NCBI RefSeq assembly: GCF_947623445.1
Contig: NC_135243.1
Coordinates: 22,080,479-22,144,478 of the forward strand
Reading direction: 5' to 3'
DNA: 64,000 nucleotides
Origin: Clavelina lepadiformis
Taxonomy: Eukaryota; Chordata; Ascidiacea; Aplousobranchia; Clavelinidae
The notes beneath the pieces are model-generated. The model was not told where the DNA came from and did not search any database. It was given only the letters and a program-made list of their open reading frames with translations. The first letter of the stretch is position 1. Every line of letters starts with the position of its first letter. Shown piece by piece: positions 37,624 to 51,270 of the stretch. Position numbers and translations under genes: made by a program.

Positions 37624-40600
37624 TCACCACCAACACTTTTTCGCACCCAACGCGTATAGACCTCCTCCAACCACTCCAGCAGCAGCTATTATTCCTAGCG
37701 GTGGCACAAGTATAGAACCAAGTCCTAAAGCAACACCAACGCCGGCTACTCCGCCTCCGGTTACCATCTTAAACTTCTTATTTTTCTTTTTCATCTCTTC
37801 GTATGTAGATTCTGAGGCTTCTTTTAAACAGGACAGAGTTGCAATTGCGTTCTCGTCGTCAAGGTTAGCATTTGTACGTTTGCGGCTGCTTTTAAGTAGT
37901 TTCTGCTGTTTTTTTTTCAAGGACTTTGGAGAAGTGAAACGACTCATCTGGAAAGTACGTCTTAAGTTATGTTCAAACTTTAAATTTCTACATAGTATTG
38001 TTTCATAAGTTTCATTGCTTACTTTCCGAGCTGCTTTAAACAGAGGTTATCAAATTTTTATCAATGGAGCCAATAACGAATGGCTTTGGGCAAATCTTTA
38101 CCTTTTTTAGCTTCTCCTTGTGTTTTCTACACTCCTCTCCCAAAATTGCTTTAGGTTCTTCTGCTAACTATGAAAAAGATGATTATTGTTTATAGGATAT
38201 AACGTTACTTATTTTTTACAGCAACAGTCACAATGTTTTTAGAATAATTGCGTAGTAGAAATATATTTTTTAATATTGTATCAATAAAGAGCAGCGCATT
38301 GAAATGTCTTTATCATAAAACATTGTGTATAGGCATTGCCTACAGTTTTTCACTTCAAGTTAAATATATGGTTACATATTTTTCAACTTCTTTATCGATT
38401 TTTATTTTTAGTTGCATTCTGCCATCTTCGTGTAAATTTTCATCAATATTTTCTATTTCTTTGTTAAATTCTTGAAATAATCCATCTTGAACTTGACTAC
38501 TATGCTCTTCAAAATTTTCCGAGTGTGGTTTCTAGGTAACAAGCAAAAATGATTAACTCCAAAATATTTTTAATCACAGATCCTTTTTGAATAATTTTAT
38601 ATTAAAAAGTATGTGGCAACAAAGAGCAAAACATTCCTAATCGTTAATTGCTCTTTTAAATGATATTCAGCAATACTGTACAAGAAAACATGTCCGAAAT
38701 TTATCAAAGGAATGAAACGTTGTAAGAAATTAAAAAATAAATTACCTGAGATAAAAGCACGTACAAGATTGCTCATACGTTGTAAATTATTTTTTTACCT
38801 TGATCCTTATCAACCACGAATGAGCTAATTTATTCGATACTTTCTCCAAATGACGTTGATCAACTTGAGTCTGTTTAATGGGAAAGTTAAAGGTCAGCAC
38901 TTTGCAATCACTCACATAAGGTTGCAAACGCCCACAAAAATGTTTCAAACTTTCCCTAAGTTACCTTCATCGCTTTAAAAATTAACAGTACATTTTTTGT
39001 TAAATTGCTTTTTGCTTTAATCAGGCTTTGACTGTCAATTTCCACAAGATTAGTTTCAAGATAAGAGTTGACTTTTTCTTGCATTTCGTCATGTATCTTT
39101 TGGAACTCGAAAAGGTCAGTGAAATTTTTCCCCTGCAAAATCACAAGAGGCGTCGTATATATGGATAACGAATTTAAACAAGTAATAAAGAAAGAAAGAG
39201 AAAGAATGTGGTTGAAACAAAGAAGGTGATGCTGAAAGAAGAAGAAAATCAAAACAAAAAAACAAAGCGGGAGAGAGAGAGAAAGTTGAAAATACAAGTA
39301 AAATTGAATAAAGCTACATTACCATGCCAGTTTGATACATTTTGATGCATTCTTCAGCAAGCTTATCATTTTTTTCTTTGTTTTGTTCCACAACCTGAAA
39401 ACACAGAATCCGGGATGAAGTTTAGGAAAGTGAAAATTTACAGTATATTGTAGTTTAATATTAGCCTATGTTTTTGAATGCATCAGTTAAAATCCTCTGA
39501 TACAGCTTTGTACTCAATAAGCATTTTAAAGTTAATCGTACAAATATCGAAGAAAGACAACGAAAATGGTAAAAACTTGAGTTAAGTTTCAACATAACAT
39601 TGTATTGGAGTTAAATTACATAGATTTTATCAATTTCTTCTTGCAATTTCTTTTGTCCTTTCATTCTTATTTTTTCTTTGCTGTATTTTGATTTATCTCG
39701 AAACGCATCAAAAGCTTCCTTTTCACTCTTTTCATGACGGTATTCGAGAGAAGTTTCGTGACATTTCTATGTGAGTAAGTAATTAAGTTCTTTACAAAGC
39801 AATAATAATCATTAAAGCTCGTTCAGGTGACCTGAAAACGCAAATACCTGCAAATGTTTTGTATAGATATTTACGCATTTGAAGACAAGAAGTTCCATTT
39901 TAGCTGCCTTGCCTGCCTATAATAATATGACATACATTTAAAGTTTTTTATTAAATTTGGTTTTCAATTTAATTACGTTTGTGTGGGGTTGACAGTTTGA
40001 CACCATGAGGGTAAATGTCGATACTTCTGTAAAAAGAACAAAAAACTAGTTTATCAGTAAATATTACATTCTGCAAAACTGTAATTCAAAAGAAAAAGTC
40101 TTTGTATGCATTGAATACTGTACTAGATATTGAACACTGTTGACATGAACGCATTTTTACAGAGTTATGCAGAGTTGTTGAAACGGAGTATGGTTACCTC
40201 AAGATACGATTCTACAGACTCGGTTGATTCACTGTTAATGACGTCAGCGAATTCAATTGCAAATTTATGTAACTGCTCACAAGTTACTACTTCATTGTCT
40301 ATCTTCTTCACATTCCCCAAACCAAGACTGTTCTCATCGTAAAAGGTGGAAAAAAAATTTACTGCAGTCTTCAAAAATTCAACATCAATCTCTAAAAAAA
40401 TGCAATAACACTGTTAAATATTTCTTAGCTTTTTAAAAATTGTTTGTGAATTATAGATTTAACGTCTCTAATAAAGTAAAAACAGCTCGTAAACACTAAC
40501 ACGATTGCACAATGCAACAAATTATTAAATTGTATTTCACAAGAAAAGATTGTTACCATGAACAGAACATGCTTTTAATTTCGATCCCATTCTTTTTACG

Positions 40601-42284
40601 TTAGGGCCTGGAGAAGGCCAAAGAAAACACGACATTCCAGAAAACGTTTCTTCTAGTAAAGTTTTGGTGTCAATATGCTCTTGGGCCCCATTTCCGTGCA
40701 ACACTGTTTTGAGATAAGAATTTCCTCCTTCGACACCGTGAGAATGGTCGTCAACCATCTCCCAATCTCGAATCAAAAACATAAAATCCTGGCAACCAGA
40801 GCTAAAGTAAGGTTTCTAAGATTTTGTCGTTGCGAGGTAATCATAACAACGTGTTGTTTTATTACAGGCACGAATGTCAATAAAGATAATATTTTCGTCA
40901 TACTATGAATTCAATTTACAGCGCGCCTTCCTGCGGTTTTTATTCGAGAGTTAAGTGAAAAAAAGTAAAATAAACATTTTACCAACCTGAAACGGACAAC
41001 TGTATTTTGTATCTTTAACTTTGGTCGCATACTCTGCAAATTTCTATGAAAATATATCAAAAAATTATCTTATCTGTGGCTAGACATATACTCAAACAGA
41101 TATAGGCTTTTAATTAAATACAACACAAACTATACTAACGCTCAAAGCTTGAAGATAAAGGCTGTCAATTTTATCTTTAAGATTAAAGAATTGATAGGAG
41201 CTGAGTAGGAGACTAAGAGCGAGTAAAATGGCACTTTCTTCAGTGCTAGACATGTGATCGAATGAACCCTGTGTGTCCATAAGGAATAGAGCCACCTGTG
41301 CCAAAACAAAGAAAATTAAAGTTACTGGTTGAAGAAGTAATGAGCAGAGAACAGTTTTCATAAAAGCATAAGATTTCAAACTTGCTGAAACACATTTTGC
41401 AACCGATTAACATAAGACACTAAACATTATAAGTTCGGGCTTTCTAGTTTACAAAATCATCTCGTAAAAGGTTTCAAATTTGTTCTGTAACTGTGAGTAT
41501 AAGATGTCTAACTATAAGATTAAGGTTTTATCAAAATCACCTCTCCGTTTTGTTGGGTAGAGATTATGTAAGGCTCCGTGGTGATCCATATTCCTTCTGT
41601 GCAACGCTCGCTTGCTCCTCCTCGAAATTTAAAGGGTCCTAATATTTGATCTTTGTCGTTGGGATTAAGCTGCAGTGAAACGCATTTAGTTGTAGAGGAT
41701 CATTTAATGATCATTTCATAACTTCTAAGTAACACCGACTGCATTATTGACTGCATTTGTACAAAATTATCTATAGTACATATCAGTACAAGTATCACGA
41801 AAGTATCATTCATATGTTTTTAAGAATAAAGTAAGTTTTTTTTTAGGTTGTAGAAATAAACATACGCTTTTTCCTTCCAAATAGCGAACAAACAAATTAA
41901 ACAAGAAAGATTTTCCTGTTCGAAAAGGTCCCGCTACCGAATAAACCGCAACTGGATACTTTGCTACGGTTGGATTTCCCAGCACTCGCTCAAGAGCGTC
42001 TTTATTTAAAGTGGTTTTCCCGTTTTCTTTTTTGATGATATTAATTACTTCAGAAGACGTTGCTGCTGAAACATGTAAATTTTAAACAATCCTTCTTATA
42101 TTGTACCGTGCTTAAAATTAAAAGAATGAATGCACTCATTTTAGTATTGATTAGAGAGTTTTCTAATTTACTCACCAAAAGCAGTTTTCAACATTTTTGT
42201 TCCTGCGTCTACTCCATCTGATATTTGACCAAACAACCGCGACGCTGCCTGTTCGTACACATGCGATTCTAGCGGAATACTCAT
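37624..42284 (-). CDS. atlastin/GBP-type GTPase, copy 1 (716 residues)
   Basis: Fifteen exons on the minus strand: 42284-42176, 42065-41866, 41669-41541, 41295-41140, 41043-40987, 40788-40557, 40391-40198, 39916-39848, 39766-39620, 39394-39323, 39132-38965, 38870-38799, 38531-38376, 38167-38102 and 37947-37624. All junctions are canonical and in frame. The GB1/RHD3 GTPase domain shows the P-loop GPFRTGKS (82-89, with the Arg-finger position R85), the switch region CTEGIW, the DTQG motif (153-156) and the RD motif FLIRDW (R224-D225). Spacing and wording (LFLMDTQGSFD, FFNLKDKI, PFQ) are atlastin-like. The stalk (360-609 and beyond) is built of repeated helical exon pairs. Residues 670-710 form a Gly-rich hydrophobic hairpin around VPP, and the protein ends CWW. 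Atlastins fuse ER membranes and GBPs act in cell-autonomous defence; which role applies here is unknown. Confidence 0.9.
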
Positions 42285-44007
42285 TCTAATTGTGTTGTTT
42301 AAACTGACTGCTGGAGAGATGTGCGAGTCTTAATTATTCTCATACACTCAAATTTGACTAATCCCCAAACTGTAAAGTTGATAAAGATTAAATTAAAAAA
42401 TATCTTTGAAGCAAAATATAACACGATTCAGCCGAAATTATGTAGAGTATCCACGCATTTAAATAAAACAAGATATAACACAACCTTCAGTATTGATGGC
42501 GTATCTGTTGCGTTAAAGGCATATCACATAGAAATCAAGAAAAGCTACGTTGCCGTGATTGCAACCTTTGTTTGTCTTGTGTAGTGCGCTTAATTACCTT
42601 TGCAAAAGGTACAGTTTATACACCAGAGCTGGTTACATATAGACACAAATCACCAATTATTAAACGGACGTCAGAGCAAAAGTAAACAAATATGTGAAAA
42701 ATAACAGCGAAATAGAGCGTTTTGGCAGATTAAGAGTCTAAACCTCTAAGATGCAAGCTCCACTTTTTAAAGAAAGTGTTTTAACGTGTTGACCTGTATA
42801 ATGTTTGCTGGCAGGTCAAAACAGTATAAACTCGTATTCTATGACAAACTACGGCTGATAGCAGAGTTTACTTTGTTCATAATATCACACTCAAGTCGTT
42901 TTCTGAGCTTAAATTTTAACCCAATACAAACAGTATCACGCAGTGACTTCAATTATCCTTTGTCCGGCACAAAACGAAAATTGTAAGCTATAGCCTTTAA
43001 TATTTTTCGCGTCTTTTGTCAAACAGAATTTCACTAACTGTCAAAAATCGTTTTATTTTCAAAAACTAATTCAGAAAAACGATTTATTTTAGAAAAATAT
43101 ATTACACCTGCCGATGATAAAATCGTCCCCTCTTTGAACATACAAATAAGCAAATTACAAAAAATAGGGTCATTGGAAAATATAATGTTGCTTGAGGCTC
43201 TTTTGAGGTTTGTTGCTTGAGGCTCTTTTTTAGTGAGGATTATACGATAGGAAGCGCTTTGCCCAAATCAGCTTTGATGGTTTATTTGATCAATTTTTTG
43301 AATCTAAAAACAGCGACAGAGTTGCATCCAATCCTTCTTGTCTAGTTCACTTATTTCCGTTCATTTATGAATGGCAAAATCGCTATGACGTAACCAACGG
43401 TCAATACTCGATCGTTATGTAGACGCCCATAGACCCAGTTAGGCTGTTAGTACAAGCATGATTTAGAATTAGAATCACATCAAAAAGTAAGCAAGTAATT
43501 TAACCATAAAAAAATGTAGATTTTTCAAAGCAATTCAAAAGATTGAGGACGTTTTCTCGATCCAAAACAAAAAGTCAAAATTTTAGATTTGTAAATATCA
43601 AATACATCATCTTTATAACAAAAAAGAAATTAGCAAGTACTTTTTAGAGCAAATAAAGTTTTAATAATACATAATAATCAAGTTTCTCTTTTTTTAACTC
43701 TCACAAGAATATTTTTTGAAGGTATTACAACATAGGCTACAATTATACAAATATCATATAAAACATCTACAAGACAACTTCATTTTGTCAACAAGAAGGC
43801 ATCGGTTTAAAAAACTTTGTTTCTTGATTGTAACTAACTAAAAGGGTTTACATTAAGATTAAAAAACATAAATTTTTCAAAAAAGTAAGACCTTGTAGAC
43901 TGGATAATTGTAAGCATGTAACTGAAGTAGATTTTGCTGAAGAATATTATATTGCAAATTGGAAAAATTATGTAAAACTGTGCATAACATCATCAGAATA
44001 AAGTAAT
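42285..44007. other. spacer between GTPase copies 1 and 2
   Basis: AT-rich, no supported gene. Just upstream of the copy 1 ATG there is an acceptor-like 'ctctccagcag' about 25-30 bases away on the gene strand. Confidence 0.4.
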
Positions 44008-47000
44008 TCACAGCTCATAATTACTCGCTCTACTTTTGTACATGACCCCCAGCCCCACACCACCTAATCCCAGTGCAATGGAAACAGGTGCTGGTAATAC
44101 GGCAATTCCAGCGACTAGGCTAACTCCAGAAATGGATGCTAAACCTAGACCAAGGTGTTTTTGAAATTTTTGATTTCTTTCAAGAACAGAAATGAACGTT
44201 GAATCCGATTCTGTCTTCACCGAGACGTTGGTTTCTCTTCCACGATGAAGATCCAGATCAGCACGAGCGCGTTTTCGGGTATCTTCAAGTAGGTCTTCTT
44301 GTTTCCTCTTCAAAGAGGTAGGAGTGGTGAAGCGAGATGCCTGCATAATGAGTTACTTTACGTCTTTTTGTAGTAATTCGAAAAATATCCATGATGTAAA
44401 GTTGTATTTTTAATGGATTAAATTGTAAGTGTAAGATAAGTTAAAATATTATTCATAATTATTTGCTTGCCCCCGTTAGTTGATCTTTATGCTTTTTTAT
44501 TTCTTCATCGACAATTTGAGGAAGAATTTCTTTCAACTACAACAACAAACTATTACTGTTAAATGAAAAAGGAAAGATTTTTTCTTTGGTAATAATTAGT
44601 TATAGGCCTAAACACCAAGTAATTACAAATAAAACAAAATAAACAAAATGAAACAAAATAAACAAATTATTACATATTTTTGAACTTTGTTGCTAATTTT
44701 TGACTTAAGATCGTCTTTGGCTTCATCAAGTAAATTATCATCAACGCCTACAGCGGCGTTTTTGAACTCTTCCAATAATTGTTGTTGCGCTTGACTGCGA
44801 CGCTCTTCAAATGTTTCAAAATGGAGTTTCTGCAACATGCAACATTTTCCTCGTAACCACTCATTGTTAAGGTTAGGCTACATAATATTAGGATGGTTTA
44901 TTAATTTAAACAATATCGTTGATAGCGTTCAGATAAAAGTAAATGCACAATTAAATGATGTAACTTTTTCGACAGAAATGGGAAGAAGCCTATCAAGTTG
45001 GTTTAGTTTCATGTATAAATAGCTTTAAATTCGACATAGATTAAAATACATTTTACGAAGATTGCAACATTTTACCTACCCCAAATTTTTCCCGCCACTT
45101 GTTGGCCACTTGTTTTGCTAATTCGCTTAAATGACGATAATCTACTTGGGGCTGTCAATTGTGAAAAGTAATTAACCATATTCAAAGAAACTGTTTGCAA
45201 AATTATCTTTTATAACTTTTTTAAAGAAATAAATTAATGATTTTTTACTCTTGATGCTAATTAAATTGAATTCGAAAATTCTATTAACAAAATGATTCTA
45301 ACTGCAAATTAAGAAAATTACCTTTATAGTTTTGTACAAAAGAGAAACTTTTTTCTGCAAATTCTCCATCGCTTCCTCCAAGCTATGGTCGTTTATCCAC
45401 ACATGTTTGCTTTGAAGATGAGTCTCAGCTTGTTTGATGACATCAGAATGTGTGTCGAAGAAATTTTTAATGTTCATGAAATTTTTCTCCTATGAAGTTA
45501 TCGTAATGTCATCAGCAAAATATAATTTTTTAATGCAAGCGCAAAATAAAGAGAGGAGCAGAAAGAGAGAGATTAAGAAAGAGGGATAGATTTTCAAATG
45601 TAAACCCGTTTCCGTTACCATGCCAGATCTATAAATATCTACACACTCTTCAAGAAGTCTTTTGTTTTTTTCTATGTTTTGTTCCAATACCTGTTAAATA
45701 ATGATAATGCGATTAAAAATTGCAATCTAAGTTTAAAAAAAATTTCGGCATAACAACAGCTGTAACTTACAAGCAAACATATAAATCGACTTACATATAT
45801 ATCACTGAGCTCTTTCTGTAGTTTTGTCTCTCCGTTTTTCTTAAGAACTTCGTTGTAATCTTTTGATTGGTTTTCGAATTCTTCAATAGCTTTCATTTCT
45901 CCGTTTTCATGACGATTTTTAAGGGACTCTTTGCCAAATTCCTGCATAACAGGTAAATGTCTGAAAAAATTTTAAAATGTTTGTTTCAAAAACTGTCATT
46001 TTTGTTAAAAGTTTCTCACCTTCAAGAATTCTTTGTAGATATTAACACATCTGTGGATGAGCAGTTCCATTTTAGCTGCTTTACCAGCCTGTTAAACATT
46101 TCTATTTTTATCAATATATCTTACATAAGCTTATATTATATTGAGGAGTTTGAATATGTATAACACTGATTTTTAGAAGAACTTGTTAAACAAATTAGCA
46201 TAATTTATAATGCGTTGGTTTTACGAAATATCATAGCTTTTAAACCTATCTTGTTCAACACAGCATGGTTGAAGCGTGCAAGTGAAGCAAGATCCAAACA
46301 TGCCAACATGCTCAGAACGGATCGAAGCGTGAGCGTCTACAACATGCTGTAATTTCCTTGTAATGCTTATATCAATTTAATAGGTTTACCTCCATATAAG
46401 ACTCAACACTATCCACACACTCCTTGTTGATAACATCAGCAAGAAGAATTCCAAATTTTAGCAAATCTTCACACGTTACTTGCTCATTATCAATCTTTTT
46501 CAAATGAATTCCTTTCTCCTCAGAAAAATATTCAAAAAAGCTTGACGCTATCTTCAAAAATTCTTCGTCAATGTCTGAAAAATGTCATTTACAGTACAAT
46601 ATTTCCTTAAAAGTCATTAAACTTTTAAAAGATGTTTAGACCGACGTACCCGGTGCAGATTTCTGAAAATTGTCATAGGACCATACTCGGACGAAAAGAA
46701 GAAAAACTTTATATAAGATATCAGAAATATAAGATTTTATTTTTACCTTTTAATGTACACGCAGTGGCTTTTTCACCCATCCTTTTTATATATTGACCGG
46801 GTGGGGGCCAAAGAAAGCAAGAAATATAGGAAAATGTTTCTTCAAGCAATGATTTTGTATCAATGTGTTCCTGTGCTCCTCTATCTTTTAACACTGTTTT
46901 GAGATAAGAACTTCCACCTTCGATTCCGTGAGCATGATCCTCTTTCTCCCAATCTCGGACGAGAAACATCAAATCCTACCAGGAATAGGAAAAATAGTTC

Positions 47001-48459
47001 AAAAACAACTAAAAATCGTACTTTGCATGACAGCAATGTCAGTGAAAGTTAGCGAAAACAATTTCAGCACCAACTCAAAATTATTTGAAAAAACTTATGA
47101 ACGAAGAAATATGTGGAAATGCTTTCGTTATTATGAACACTTCTATGGTTTTTTCAATAAATTAGGCTCTTGTTTTTCTATACCAACCTGGAAGGGAGAG
47201 GCCGATCTTGTGCCTTTAACGTTGCTCGCATACTCCGAAAATTTCTATTAAATATCGCGATAAACAACAATGTAAGGCGTTTTGCACTACTAAGATCAAA
47301 AAATTATAATTCCATACCCAAACCATAGTATAATTCTCTTGCTTCACTTACGCATAAAGCTTGAAGGTAAAAACTGTAAATTTTGTCTTGCAGGTTAAAA
47401 AACTGATAGGAGCTGAACAACAAGCTTAAGGCAAATAGAATTGCACTGTCCTCAGTGCTAGACTCAAGATCAAACGAACCTTGAGTATCCATCAGAAATA
47501 GTGCCACCTTACAGAAAACAAAATACTTCTGTACCTGTATGTTATCTAAAAATGTTTGCGTGCATGCAATTGCAACAAACATCATATTTTTTTAATTATT
47601 TAAAAGTAAATAATTTGGTGTAAACGACCAAATCTGGGTAGGATCATTTTGTACGATTCCAGATTTGCCATGCATACCTTCTTGTCCTTTTTAGTGGAAA
47701 TTATGTGTGGTTTACATGTGATCCATATTCCGTCCGTGCAACGATTACTTGCTCCTCCTTTGAATTTAAAAGGGCCTGTAATTTTCTCGTCATCATTTTG
47801 ATCAAGCTGAGTCGAAAACAATTATATCGCATAAAGCATTGTTAAAGTTAAAGTAACAATGCCAATCACAAAGTGTTAGTGTTAATCAGTAATCAATAAA
47901 TATTATGAAAAATTAGAAAATTTAAGCTATAAGTTGGTTATTGGAAAACTAGATCGGAGAAATAGAAAGAAAAACTTTACCGTTTTCTTCTCCAAATAAC
48001 GAGCAAAGAGGTTGAGCAAAAGCGATTTCCCGGTTCGAAAAGGACCGGCAATAGAATATAAAGCAACCGGAAGATCTGACACTTCTGGATTTCCTAGAAC
48101 TGATTGCAAAACTTTTTCATCTAAACTGACTTTTCCCTTGTCTTCTTTGATAATATTGACTACTTCATGTGAGGCGTTTGCTGTGCGCATAATACATATC
48201 AAACTGTGTATAAGATGATAATTAATTAGGTAACTAACAACCATACAACGCCAACACCACCACAATCAACACCACAAAACTATCAAATAAATAACAACCA
48301 GAAGCTATTACAGTACAAGAGTGCAAGTAAACAGATGTCTTAAAACCCAGATATGATGCTTTTAATGCTTAATAATAACTAGTTTGGTAATAATTTACAA
48401 AGATTTTCCTTTTCATTTTGCAATGTTGATCTTGTCTTACTTGAATACTGCTTCGCCAT
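44008..48459 (-). CDS. atlastin/GBP-type GTPase, copy 2 (about 685 residues)
   Basis: Exons, minus strand: 48459-48441 (tentative), 48180-47981, 47806-47678, 47507-47352, 47244-47188, 46975-46747, 46574-46390, 46088-46020, 45941-45795, 45690-45619, 45489-45322, 45151-45080, 44829-44674, 44536-44471 and 44340-44008. Exon order and most exon lengths equal copy 1. Motifs: GPFRTGKS (52-59), CTDGIW, DTQG (123-126), FLVRDW (R194-D195). The same exon-pair stalk follows, then a C-terminal hydrophobic stretch (LGLGLASISGVSLVAGIAVL, turn at PAP, then a Gly-rich half). It ends NYEL, not the Trp-Trp of copies 1 and 3. Intron 14 starts with GC (GGG/GCAAGC), the known minor donor. The six-residue first exon is chosen only because it supplies an ATG, a GTAAGA donor and the right phase; the N-terminus may be longer or elsewhere. 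Confidence 0.85.
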
Positions 48460-48755
48460 TTAGTTCCTTCAGCTTTTTGAACTTTCCTAATATCAAAATC
48501 TTTGTTGTTAGTAATGAATTTTTTAATGCTGCCTCATCTGTTTAAAAAGCTGTAACAAGTTGGTTATTTTATTTCCTTAAAAGTATTGGACTAACAACTA
48601 TTTAGATTGACGATGGTGAACAAAACATGATGATAATTAATAGGACACCTGATTATCTGTTCCGATACGCACAATATTTTTGCCGATTCATAAGCAAGTT
48701 AGTCACATAAGGTTTCCGTTAGGCTGAAGAACTATTGACAATGCTATACTGTACC

Positions 48756-49403
48756 AGTGGTTCTCAACCGGGAGACACTTGCCTCACTACGGGAGAAATA
48801 TTTAATTTCTGCAAAGGAATTTATTCAAGGGAGAGATTGGGGCGAAAAAACTGTGAATGAAGAAAACTAAGTTTGAGATAAGAAAAAAGTTTATTTTTAC
48901 CACTACGTGTTCTCAAAAGGTAGAATATATGCTGTTATAGCCATTTTGAAATTGGACAGATGTTATCTTGTATATCCTGTAAAACAGTAGCTTTATAGCC
49001 GATAAAGAACTCTTGGGCTATTTTGTTTGACAAACGCCGTCCTTCCATACGTAGACAAAAATTGCCAAATTGCCGTCTCTCTACTAACAGATTACAACAC
49101 TTATTTTTTCGCCAAATTAGCTGTATTTGCAGAGTAATCACTTCTGCCGCTTCCATCGTCATCGTCTTTTGCAAGCGCGGTGACCTTTGACACGCTTTTC
49201 TCTTGGAATTCCACGGACACGGATTCTCCTCGAGTTTCTCAACATGGCGCTCGGAATTCTCATTAGGGTTGAATAAAAATTTGTTTGGTTAATTTGTAAA
49301 ATTTTTGTTTTGCAATAAAACAAGATTTTTGTAATTTCTGAGCAACTGACAGTGTTTCTGGTTATTATGGAAAGCAAATCGAAAATACGCTGAAAACCAC
49401 TGT
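48756..49403. mobile_element. possible decayed hAT-like element
   Basis: 'cagtggttctcaacc' at 48756 and 'cgctgaaaaccactg' ending at 49403 are imperfect inverted repeats of hAT type. Flanking octamers match poorly, so the boundaries are not proven. A frame inside (48935-49174, minus) with ERRQFGNFCLRMEGRRL may be a transposase relic but was not recognised. The right part is also inside the duplicated flank. Confidence 0.35.
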
Positions 49404-51270
49404 TTTAGACCGACTGTTCAAAATTTAGAACCGTTAAAAATGATGACGTTTCTGTTGAACATCTGGCCTGGGGTTTGGCATACCCGCAGTGTAAACCATT
49501 ATATAATGTTTTAACTGCAGTCTCTTCAACCTTGAAAAATGTTTTTGAATAAGCTCATATGTAACTTACTACGCTTCGTCCTAACTCAAAATACAAATAT
49601 AAGTTTCAATGAAATATCTTACTACTGCAATAAACGACTTTCAACCAATTATTATCAACGCGACAATTCGCAATTGATACATAAGGCACACATATGACCA
49701 TGACGAATGCAAACGGCACATATTGTGTGGTTGTTTTCCGGTTCACACCGACATAGTAGTCGACAAACAAAGTGATGTGTTTGGAGTGGTTGCAATATTT
49801 ACTAATAGCTTGAGAGCTGTATCGTTTCGTTAATCATTAAATTATGTTTAAACGCTTCTTCAGATATAGAATTGCAAAGCATGAATGATCGCATGGTTGC
49901 AGCTGACGTACAAACTTTGTACACTCAAACAACACTCACAAACGGTTGCAAAATTCAAGTGGCAAGCAACGGGGACCGTTGTATGTGACTTATTGACATT
50001 TTATTTCGTGTCAGTTATAGTAACAACGGAAGAGATAACTTGGCTATACCTATACTCTTTCGTACTATTTTGATTGCAATAATCTGATACAGTTTGAAAC
50101 ACATTTTGTATGTGGCATAGAACAGAGGTGTCCACATATTTTTCACTGAGGGCCATGCACTAACGATGCTAACCAGTGGCCGGGCTATTCACTACGTGTG
50201 AAGATTGTTGCTTTGCTTACAACGTAATAAAGATTAGGAAGATCATTAACAATGCCATCGGTGGTAAAATTTATTCTGTATCTGAAAATACTAAACAGTA
50301 TGTCGAGGAAACATCACTTAAAGCTTTAAACAAATTACCCAACCGTAGCGACCCACTTGTCGCTGCAACTCTAAAAAGTGCAACAAACGCAAAGTCTACG
50401 CAGCTCAGCGCTATATAAGACAAATATCTAGAAAAAGTATTATTCAAATGATTTTATTCTGAAAATGGGCGAATAAAAGCCGACAATGCTTCATGGTTCT
50501 TTGTGGGTTCAGTGATGCGTTGCGAAAGATGTCACATAAACGCTTATTAGTCATCTTGGTTCTCATTATATTTTGATTAAGACTTATGTGTATATAACAA
50601 CAAAGATTTTTCTTTATATATGTGCTTTCCAAAAATTCCTTTGGTTTTGTCATATTTCATGTAACGCATAACAGCAGTTAACAGTTAACTTTTTAGGGTT
50701 TCGTGGAAGTTAGGACCATATACAATCGCAGTTCGATAGGTTATTCTTATTGTAATGCACAATTGCTTAATTGCTTCGTAATAACGTACCCTAACTTAGT
50801 TCACCTTAAAGTTAACGAAATGAAAGTAAAAAATCATAACTAAACGCACAGGAAAATAATTTGCACCTGAATAACGCAGTTTTATGTCAGATGAAACGTG
50901 ATGATGGTCGTGGACCATCCAAAAATACTGTAGGTGACGGGACCCAGTTGGCCCGAGGGCCGTAGCTTGGACAACCCTGGCGTAAAACCATATAACGTTA
51001 AACCCAGGAATGGAAACTCAATCTCGGCATCATTTTTGTAACCCTTGAGCGTTGCTTTAGTTAACGCATTTCTCCGCTTGCAGATAAACTACTGTTGTAA
51101 GCTCTTTTTGTCCAGTTCGTCATCACAGTCCAGGTTAAACAGTGCCTTGTCTTCAATGGCTGTTTTGGTTTAAGTCATTGTAATGTATTATGCCAGTACG
51201 CAGCCTATGTTATGTTACCTCTATCTACGTTAAACCTGTGATGTTTATTTTACGTACATGCGCTACGTGC
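49168..51270 (+). repeat. ~2.1 kb duplicated segment A (upstream of GTPase copy 2)
   Basis: Colinear with 57785-59826 and very similar by eye over most of its length: the inner translated frames 49885-50073 and 58542-58730 differ at only a few residues. It starts around 'ttgcaagcgcg' and ends around 'tttacgtacatgcgcta'. It carries a hAT-like element (50123-50979) shared by both copies. Confidence 0.85.
50115..50987. mobile_element. hAT-like MITE inside duplicated segment A
   Basis: Element 50123-50979 begins 'cagaggtgtccacat' and ends 'gcttggacaaccctg', with facing 'gagggcc' and 'ggcccgagggcc' motifs inside the ends. Flanks 'gcatagaa' and 'gcgtaaaa' match at 6 of 8 positions. The frame 50176-50418 lies wholly inside it and is not regarded as a gene. 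Confidence 0.65.

Noticed and set aside
50176-50418. 80-codon ORF conserved at 58832-59074
   Set aside because: Conservation is explained by the recent segmental duplication and the frame is contained in a hAT-like MITE, so similarity does not show selection for protein.
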